A DNA stretch of 64,000 nt from Phaeosaccion multiseriatum (Eukaryota > Ochrophyta, other classes), in NCBI GenBank assembly GCA_965112735.1, contig OZ218957.1, forward strand, positions 1,612,001-1,676,000, in the 5' to 3' direction. This document shows, piece after piece, positions 56,296 to 64,000 of this stretch. The notes under the pieces are model-generated. The model was not told the DNA's origin, made no database searches, and was given only the letters and a program-made list of their open reading frames with translations. The position numbers were made by a program, and so were the translations under genes. Position 1 is the first letter of the stretch, and every line of letters begins with the position of its first letter.

Positions 56296-57232
56296 ATGCC
56301 ACCCTCGAAGGCGGTCACCAGCAGCAATGCCAAGCCGAAGAAGGGCAGCAGTAACGAGGAGAACAATGTAGTGCAGGAGCTGATAGATCTAGGAAGAGGC
56401 CTTGTCAAGAAGTATCGGACGACTACGCCCACGAAGCTCAAGATCCTCGACGCCTTCCTCGTCTACGCCCTGGCGACGGCCCTCCTGGTGGTAAGAGCCT
56501 GTACTACACTACCTTTGCTCTTCTCAAGTGGGGATGCGAGCGCGAAGACGAAGGGGGGGCACGTTATCTTAAGAGACTGCCTTGCAGTTGCCCTCAGCGA
56601 GAGGGAGAAGAGGTTTTCCGGACGAGAGAGAGGGTGACGAACTTCCGTCCCCTACTCCGTCAAACACTGACCCCTCCTCCCCCTTGTCTCCTTCCCCTCC
56701 GCTGTCCTCCTGGCCCAGTGTATATACTGCTTTCTGGTGGGGTCATTTCCCTTCAACTCCTTCCTGGCAGGGCTGCTATGTCAAATAGGCGTGTTTGTGC
56801 TCACAGGTGAGATTCATAGAGACGGCGTTCTACCCACAGAGGGCCTTTCGCACAGAGCAGCAGCACATGTCTCCTCGTACTACGAAGGACGAAGGAGTGT
56901 GCGTATATCGCAGCCTACCATCCATCCCCGTCGGTCGGCTCCGTCTGGTGACAGAGAGCACCTCCCTTCCTTTCCGTTCCCTGACCTAAACTAATCCCAC
57001 TTCCCAACTGCCCTGCCTACTCTCCCTCCTACCCGGCTTGCCATGCTTGCCCACGCCCACTCCGCTCCGCCGTACACACATACACACACACACGCACACA
57101 CACACATAAGTGTCGCTGCGGTTCCAGCAAGTAACAGAATCGCATGAGGGGCGCTCAGTGGAGAGGGCCTTCGTGGACTACATTGCCTGCGTGCTCATCC
57201 TCTTCCTTGTGGTCATTAACTTCATGGGTTGA
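56296..57232 (+). CDS. DAD1: Oligosaccharyltransferase subunit DAD1/OST2
   Basis: Exons 56296-56490, 56719-56806 and 57111-57232; 405 nt, 134 residues; phases agree. A small ER membrane subunit of the N-glycosylation oligosaccharyltransferase. After a short Lys/Ser N-terminus come three hydrophobic segments with family landmarks: TKLKILDAFLVYALATALLV; CFLVGSFPFNSFLAGLLCQI (compare the conserved L-V-G-T-F-P-F-N-S-F-L-S-G); GVFVLTVSLR; and the C-terminal RAFVDYIACVLILFLVVINF then MG. About 20 residues longer than animal DAD1 because of the N-terminal extension. Confidence 0.95.
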
Positions 57233-58390
57233 AAGAGAGGCTTCTCTACTCTATTCGACGAGAGTCGGGCGCGAGACGGCAGGGAGGGATCGCCGGGAGC
57301 TTTGCTAAGGACATGTTCTCTCCTCCGTGTATATATTTCCAACAACAGATGCTCATCTTTACGAACTTTTTCCTCCTTTCTTCTTAGAGCCTCTTCCTTG
57401 CAAGCGGCGTCGTGGAATGGCTCACGTGAGGAGGGAGGGGAGGGCGGGAGGGTAGGGGTGTGCTGCACGGGAAGCAGGTCCCTGACACGGCTCGCCACAG
57501 CTTAACATTTTTTCTCTTTCTTCTCCTGCATAAGCCCGCCCACTCAGCAACTTTCATCGTGGTTTCTCACAAGGACCCCCATGCAACATGTGTGTGAGAG
57601 CTCTGGTTCAAAACTCAATGGCAGGCGGGGCATGCGATGGCAATACATGCGTCCGTTGGGCTCTACCCTCTACCCTGCCAGCGCAAGGGAAAATCTGTAC
57701 ACCAAACTTTTTATTCACATTTACACACAACCCACCCACCCCCTCACTCACTTGGCTAAGACCGTGTCTCCCAACGATGAGTCTCTCCTCGCTCCCCAGA
57801 CGACCATAAGCCCTCACGCTCGAATCCGACGCCGGCGGGCATACGGGCAGATGAGGCTGATCGCATGGACAGACACACAGAGATGCTTCTTTCAACCTCA
57901 AGCCTCTACCCCCCCTCGCCTCCCTCTCTCCCCCTCCCCCCTCTCCCTTTCCTGTCTCCCTCCCTCCCTTCGTACACCATATCGTTTCCAAAGTCGCTCT
58001 CCATCCCCACGCTTCCTTCCTCCCTCCTCCCTACCCCAGAGACGCCGCTACTGGCGCTCGACTTTCTCGTTTTTGTTCTTTTTTTATAGAAAAAAAATCA
58101 ACACTAATGTACACCGACCGTGGAGCTGTCGGGATGTGATGACGAGTAGGGTCTGCCGAAATAGTCAACAATCCAATCTGATCTCTCTTCCACACTCGGC
58201 GATCTTTGATTCGGTACGGTAGCTCCTGGCCGGCCTTCAACCGTAACATGAGGTAGAAGTACAGTGAGCTGACACGTGACCTCGCAAAGATCCCCAAGCG
58301 TCCAAGACGTGGTTCAGGTTGGGTCCAATTTTAGCCAGATCCCAATCGTGATCACTTCCCAGCAGAAGCCCGCCCCCTAGCCCCGACCGC
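57233..58390. other. Convergent spacer between DAD1 and cathepsin B
   Basis: 1.16 kb without a recognisable gene. Pyrimidine-rich CTCCC stretches occupy 57,905-58,040. Short frames here lack family similarity or splice support. Confidence 0.55.
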
Positions 58391-59177
58391 TTAGGCTTCT
58401 CCTGCCACGATGTTGGACTCAATCCCGCAGTGGTTTGAGCCGCGAAGGATCCTGAACAGCCCGCCCTCGCCCCAGGACTGCGGCCATCAGTCCGACAGTT
58501 ACAGATACAGAAAGGGAGAGAGAGAGAGAAAGAGAGAGAGAGGAGAGAGAAAAAGGGAGAGAGGGGGCGAAAGGGACAACGAGACAGAGACATAGAGAGA
58601 AAGAGTGAGACAAGAGACACAAGAGGAGACGGAGGCAGAGGCAAAGACAGAGACGGCACGTTGCTGCCTGCCTGCCTGGCTGGCGCACTGACCTCGTTCC
58701 AGCTGTTGACAATGAGCCAGTAGTCCTTGCCGCTCTCCTCATCAGTGCCCCAGCCGATGACTTTGACGGCATGCCCCCCCATGCTGCTCCCCTCCACGTG
58801 CTCGTACACACCACCAGCGTACAGAATGAAGTCTGGAGGATGGCAGTGGGTGGTGGAGGGTGGCAGTGGATGGTAGGGGGGTGGTAGGGGGGTTAGTGGT
58901 ACAGGAGAAGCAAGCGGGTTGTCGTCAGGTGTGAGGCCTCAGAAATATGGTTGGCGAGGGAGGTTCGTGGTTGTCCGGAGGTGGAGAATTTCCTAAATAT
59001 GCGACGACACACAGCACAGTACACAATCTCAGCAGGCCCGCTCTCGTTCTCTCTCTCTCGCCCGACAAATCAGTCATTTCAATCATTTCTGGCACCCGCC
59101 TGTCGCAAACACACACACACAACCGCACACACACACACACACACACACACGCACGCATGCACACACACACACACAAC

Positions 59178-59270
<93 letters not shown>

Positions 59271-62205
59271 ACACCCCACCCACACGCACCCGCGTAGACG
59301 GTAAAGGCCGCCGTGGCCGAGCCGAAGGTCATGATGTCACGCTGAATGTCCTCCACAGAGCGCAGGCTGTACGACGCGGTGGCGAAGTGTTTGTCCTCCG
59401 GGTAGGGAGTAGCGTACTCCGCTTCTGAGCACTCCTTCACACATGTAGGAGAGGGGTATTCGGCTGTGAGGCGAGGGAGGGGAGGGGAGGGAGGGCGGGA
59501 GGGTGTGTGCGAGGGAGGAGAGGGAGGGAGGGAGAATGGCAAGGCGTGAGAACAGCTCGGCACAACAGAGAGAGGTAGGGAGAGAGTAGAGGCAGAGAGG
59601 GAGGAGGGAACGAGGCAGACAGGAGAGGAGAGGAGGGAGGGAAGGAGGGAGGGAGAGAGACGGTAGAGACCGAGGGAGGAACGAGACAGACAGGAGAGAG
59701 GAAGGAGGGAGGGAAGGAGGGAGGGAAGGAGGGAGGGATGAGGGTCGCTTACAGTCAGGGCACGCTGGGTAGACCCCGGCGGGCACATGGTGGGCACAGG
59801 GCATAAATTCGTAGGGCTTGCAGGTGATGCCCGTCCCGATCTGTGGACAGCAAAGGAGAGGAGAGGAGAGGAGAGGACAGGAGAGCAGTTGGTGATACAG
59901 AAGAGAGCAGAGCAAAGGATTGGGAATGGAAAGGGGAAGGGAAGGGTGCCAAAGACCGACCAGAGAAGAGAAGCACAAAAGGGAAAGGGGCGAGGAGCAC
60001 GAGGAACAAGGCAACGGGCGAGGGGCGTGGGGCGAGGGGCGAGGCCAATCCACACATCGAATCATCACGTATGCACCAGACCAGAAACACACCACACACA
60101 AAAGAAATAAGAACAAGACACGTACATTGTCGTACTCGCCGCCTGTGACGACCCCGTGATTCTTGAACCACTTCCAGGCGGAGCCGGGCTGCCCCCCGTT
60201 GCAGCCCATGCTGAGCCCGCAGAACAGTCCACGGCAGCACGCAGTTGTGTCCTCTGTTGGGAGCGAAGGATTGGTTGGAGGAAGAGAGAACGAGAGATGG
60301 CAGAAACGTGAATAAAACAGAGAGAGAGAGAGCGAGACGGGAATGGAAGACAGAAAGAGAAATAAAGGCACGCAGGGGCAGAGAGGGAGAGAGAGAGAGA
60401 GGGGGGGTGAGGGAGAGAGAGAGAGAAAGAGAGAGAGAAGAAAGAGAAACATTCGTACCTGCGCTGAGCTCCGTGAGGTCGGGTCCTCCGTCGCTGTCGA
60501 TGGACTTAATGCAGTGCCGATCGTTGAACGCCTCCGTGCTGGCGAAGGCCCAGCAGCTGAACAACCAACACGTGAGGCAAGGCAGGGCAGGGCAGGGAAA
60601 GGCAAGGCAAAGTACAAGCAACGCAAAGCAAAGCAGAGTCGCAATCAGCGGTGTCAGCAGTTAGGGTACGGGTGTCAGGACAGGACATGCCCTCATCAAG
60701 CGCATTCACGGCCAAGACTGAGAAGAAGCGTCCTCCATCCTCCGTCTTCCAGCAGCATGAAGCGAAGCCCTACACCATGGTCAAACGCCTCCCTCTCTCC
60801 GCCCCCTTCCCCAGGTTGCCTCTCCTTACGCCCTTTCTCTCTCCCTCTTCCTCTTCCTCTTCCTGTGTACCTAGACTCCCCATCCACTGCCATCCATTCC
60901 TCCCACGCACCATACCCCACTGTCTGACTGACTCACTGACCTGCCGCAGTCGGACTGATCCCTCGCGTGGCCGATGAGGGCCGCGCACTCGGGCCATGCC
61001 GAGCGAGCGTCAAACGAGTCGGGAATAGGGTCATCCTGCTGTATCACCAACTCCTGCTGCTGCTGCTGCTCCTGCTTCGGAAGCAGTCCATTGGCCCACT
61101 CTTCGAAGCGAGGAGCCCCGCCTCCCACACCCGTCCACACGGCATCGGCGGTCACTGCTGCCGCTCTGACTGATGAGGCGAGGGCGAGCGGGGCCGACCA
61201 CACCGGAGTCGAGACTTCCTCCTCCTCTTCCTGCTGCTGCTGCTGTAGATGGTAGTGGTGGTGGGAGTGGTGGAGGATGAGGCAGCGAGGCAGGCATGGT
61301 AAGCCGTATGGCAGTAGATGGGGGGGGTACTGTAGGGATGGCAGTAGATGAGGCAAAAGATAAAAGATAAAGGCAACCCTCGCCCACTCACTACCACTCC
61401 ACTCACCGCAGCGCTGGCGCTTTGGTAAGTCCTCACGGGGAGGTCTTCAAAGCCGGGATGACCCCTCAGTATCGCCCCGTCCGTCAGGGCTCGAGCCTGC
61501 CTCTCTGAGTAGCCTTCAAAGCGAGGAGACATTTCGGCGTGCCAGTGCACCTGCCGCTCTGAGAACCGAGTGTTGACGAGCGCGGCGAGGGGCTCAGACA
61601 TCGCAGCCAGTCCACCGTGCCCCGTAGCCAACTCCTCCTCTCGCTGCCACTGCTGTCGGAGTTGGTGTTGCTGAGCGCCCAACGAGAGGCGTCGATCGGA
61701 CTCGTCTCCGTGAATCTGCAGGGGGGGGAGGGAGAGGGGAAGAGTGTGATTGAGTGGGTGGATGAGTGGTTGCTTGGTGCTTGGTTGGCTGGTTGATGGA
61801 AGGAAGGAAGGAAGGAAGGAAGGAAGGATGGATGGACGATGGTGAGGATGATGGACCAACGCGATGGAGTGGAGTGGACAAAGGTGGATTGGGACGAGAT
61901 TCGAGACAGATATTGAACATGTGTTGCCTGGGGGTTCTGAGCAAGCAGTCAATGACAGCCGGCACGCTAAGACCGGAGGAACACGTCTGTCTGAGTCATC
62001 CACCCCTAAGCCCCTCTACTGCTCCACTCCCACCATACTCCTCTAACTGCTTGTCCTGGCACCAGAGCCTCACCTTGACATCTGTTTCCAGGCAAGAGTA
62101 CTTGACACCCCCTCCCTCCATCTGCAGCTCGGCCTGGGCAGAGAGAAACAGCAGCAGCCGGATACACAACACGTCGAGGAGAGCATGATGCACACGTTAG
62201 TTCGC

Positions 62206-62237
<32 letters not shown>

Positions 62238-62921
62238 CGATAGCAGCCGCAGCAATTGTTTTATGCAGCAACAGCAGCACCGACATCATCCACCAAGTCT
62301 TGACCCGTAAGAAGGGGGAGGAGGACTCACGCAGCGTACAAGAGTGTTCTCAAGCTCTCAAGTAGTCACCTGCACAGTCACTCCGCTCGGCGCCTTGTCC
62401 GGAATCGGGTACGTGACGGTGGCTGTGAAGGGCTCCCCTGCCTGCAGAGGACACACCACCCCCTCAACATCCTCCCCATTGCACAAGTCGAACTTCTCCT
62501 TGGTGAGATGAATGCCGTAGAAAGAGATGGCCACTTTGAGCTGCACGCCAGTGTCGGACGGTATAGTGACTGACGGCGTACCCTCGAGGGTCACCTGTGG
62601 AGCAGCAGGGGGGGAGCAGGGGGGTTGAGGTGGGGTCGACCAATTTGCAGGACAAGCGGGGGAAGGGTTTCAATCCATAAAGCTTCTCAGCTGCCCCGCA
62701 TCTTAGCCAAGCAGGAGGAGAGGGGGTTTGCGGGTCTCTCAGCTACTTACCCTCAGGTTATCTCCTCGTTCGACCGGGTATGGGCTGAGCCGAACAGCGG
62801 AGACTCCTAACAAGTCCTTCGTGGATTCCTTGCACAGCTCCCACTGCCCAGCATCATCTGCGCAACTGCCTCCCACAAAGAGCGTCCATGCCAACCCAGT
62901 CAACCCTACGACGCCTCTCAT
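58391..62921 (-). CDS. ML (MD-2-related lipid-recognition) domain joined to cathepsin B-like cysteine protease
   Basis: Exons 62921-62751, 62594-62370, 62133-62074, 61715-61407, 61242-60941, 60556-60459, 60253-60126, 59840-59753, 59463-59290, 58832-58693 and 58477-58391; 1,782 nt, 593 residues. Residues 1-152: signal peptide ([15 protein letters not shown]), then an NPC2/ML-type domain ([43 protein letters not shown]). Then a propeptide-like stretch ([20 protein letters not shown] ... [12 protein letters not shown]), a Gln run and mature cathepsin [16 protein letters not shown]351 oxyanion, C357 in [19 protein letters not shown], occluding-loop HH (448-449), H539 in [11 protein letters not shown] and N561 in VNSWN. 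The occluding loop predicts carboxydipeptidase activity in a lysosome-like compartment. The join uses a strong donor (GTCAAG|GTGAGG) in phase 0. The alternative is a separate ML gene stopping at 61,996 and a protease gene starting inside exon 4 without a signal peptide. Confidence 0.78.
59105..59275. repeat. (CA)n microsatellite in cathepsin B intron
   Basis: About 150 bases of CA with a CGCG cluster at 59,255-59,268. On the gene strand (GT)n follows the donor GTGCGTGTGGGTG. Confidence 0.95.
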
Positions 62922-63066
62922 CCCTCTTCTGATGAGTGATAAAAGGATTTTGGAAGGAGTATGTAATCCCCTAATGATCTACTTTTAATGTCGAGATCGA
63001 AACCACCTAACTCACCCCAGGGGGGCTCTCGTAATATGCCCACCAGAGCGACGATTGCAGAAGAGG
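62922..63066. promoter_or_regulatory. 145-bp bidirectional promoter region (ML-cathepsin B / MPP-beta)
   Basis: Head-to-head start codons border it. It is AT-richer than its surroundings (TGATAAAAGGATTTTGG, 62,937-62,953). No recognised element. Confidence 0.5.
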
Positions 63067-64000
63067 ATGGCGTCCGTGTGCCGCGTAGCTGCTGCTTCCA
63101 AGGTAAATGGCTGTGTAGAAGGAGCGATGCTTGCTTTTTCCCGGGCGCTTTCAGAGGCCCAAGCGGCGCAGCAGCAGCTCAGCAAAGTGATTCAGCGAGA
63201 GATGGAAAGAGGAGAGGGGGAGGGGGAGGAGAAGGACTATGAAAGCAGAGAGGGAGCAGTGGGCAGTCGCGTGGGAGTTGCAACAGGGCACTGCATGCGG
63301 CTGCCGTGCCTCCAATTGTATAAGGGGGGCAGGCGGTAGCACGGATGGGGGCCACGAGATGTAGAGCTGTATTCGCTGGGTGCAACGACGACAGAGGAGG
63401 CGGGCGATAGTCAGGAGCCTGGCGCTTGTCCGAGTGACTGCAGCTGGAGCTCCTACAGAGGCATGAAGGGCTCTGCGCAGAGTCGTCGGCCGTTTCCATT
63501 GTGCTTTGAAGTGAAGGGTCGCCAGTGACGTCTGGCAAAAAAGGGAAGGGAACATGAACCTCGGCTGTCAGCTCGTCGATTGAATGCAGTAGCCACGAGT
63601 GCAGCAACCGAGGCCGAGCAAATGGGTACCCCACCAGATCACTCAGGCTCGCTCCCACTGGCAATAATAATGCCCCTTCTCTCTCAAGTGAGAAAGTTAA
63701 ACACCCCTCCCTTCCCTTTCCTCTTCCATTTCACCTCCATACTGCTCTTGCTGCCGCAGGGTGCTGTGGCGAGAGTGGGGGCCCGCAGCGGTCTTCGCTT
63801 GCTGTCCAGCCGCCCTGACCCTGTTCTGAACGCCCCCGAGAGCCACGTCACTAAGCTCAGCAACGGTGAGTGAGTGAGTGAGGGACAGCGAACAGAATCG
63901 CCTGCTCTCTCTCTCTCCGGGATTTATGGATAGGACAAGAACGAAAGGAAAGAGATCAGAGTAGGGGGGATAGATGCATTTGGGAGGAAAGACCAGGGGG
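63067..64000 (+). CDS. Mitochondrial processing peptidase beta subunit / bc1 core protein (N-terminus only)
   Basis: Exon 1 is 63067-63102 (MASVCRVAAASK) and exon 2 is 63760-63865; they are joined in phase 0 across a 657-bp intron, and exon 2 ends in phase 1 at CAACG|GTGAGT. The rest is beyond the window; 63,866-64,000 is intron. The start is a mitochondrial presequence rich in Arg, Ala and Ser (VARVGARSGLRLLSSRPD). It is followed by VLNAPESHVTKLSNG, which matches the conserved start of mature MPP-beta/core I (L-N-x-P-x-T-x-V-T-x-L-x-N-G). The zinc-binding HxxEH lies outside the window, so protease versus core protein cannot be decided. Confidence 0.8.

Noticed and set aside
57581-58222. Frame of 213 codons in the DAD1-cathepsin spacer
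   Set aside because: Low complexity, begins at a non-ATG codon, no family resemblance. It overlaps pyrimidine-rich spacer and 3' regions.
61996-62133. ML exon 3 read through to a stop at 61,996 as the gene's end
   Set aside because: Possible, but the extra residues after DVK do not look like an ML C-terminus, and a strong in-phase donor lies at 62,074. The fusion model was kept as first choice, with this as the alternative.

Overview
The window is nuclear DNA of a eukaryote. Protein genes are split by many GT-AG introns, and introns and spacers are full of microsatellites. The genes are eukaryotic ones: CCT/TRiC subunit, DAD1/OST2, E(z)-type SET methyltransferase, ataxin-3-like deubiquitinase, tetraspanin, MORN protein, cathepsin B and mitochondrial processing peptidase beta. 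The Cys/His 'CTVEGC...HGA' repeat gene at the left, the UbiA-like membrane protein and the GC- and repeat-rich style suggest a unicellular alga or related protist (stramenopile or chromerid-like). That placement is a low-confidence inference; I cannot name the species.

Layout. 1-15,960 is a nest of retroelements. At least five copies (A-E) of one non-LTR retrotransposon lie in the same minus orientation, four of them with a visible 3' end and all four joined to the same 14-base site. The site lies in repeats of a host gene encoding a CTVEGCEK...GGLC..HGAVVK motif. A Ty3/gypsy chromovirus remnant (2,817-about 5,150) is wedged between copies A and B and is joined to an inverted ORF1 fragment. 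The last intact host-gene exon ends at 16,587. 16,588-18,290 is spacer with simple repeats. A 36-bp minisatellite (18,296-19,240) runs into the 3' end of a 24-exon IQ-WW-zinc-finger-MORN gene (19,207-28,908, minus). Then follow a UbiA-like gene (29,455-33,720, +), a palindrome-rich spacer with a 166-bp MITE-like element (34,169-34,334), a TRIC-like channel fused to a bulb-type lectin domain (34,775-36,148, +), a tetraspanin (36,382-39,528, -), an unknown poly-Q protein (39,650-40,603, +), E(z) (41,113-45,590, -), a Josephin-UIM-UBX protein (45,809-50,317, +), CCT3 (51,195-55,972, -), DAD1 (56,296-57,232, +), an ML-domain/cathepsin B gene (58,391-62,921, -) and the start of MPP-beta (63,067-window end, +).

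From 19 kb onward genes mostly alternate in strand and are paired head-to-head. Four divergent spacers are only 121, 145, 218 and 323 bp, which suggests shared promoters. I rebuilt exon structures by hand from splice consensus, homology and reading phase. In every complete multi-exon gene the exon lengths sum to a whole number of codons. No transcript evidence was available.

Most interesting: (1) the site-specific retroelement with a C2H2 finger, two RING-like fingers, RT and a restriction-like endonuclease, targeting coding repeats of a host gene; (2) a TRIC-bulb-lectin fusion and an apparent ML-cathepsin B fusion; (3) an exact 12-mer, GTATCACCAACT, recurring five times in exons, introns and UTR next to CAG/CTG runs; (4) a minisatellite whose unit contains the last codons and stop of the MORN gene.
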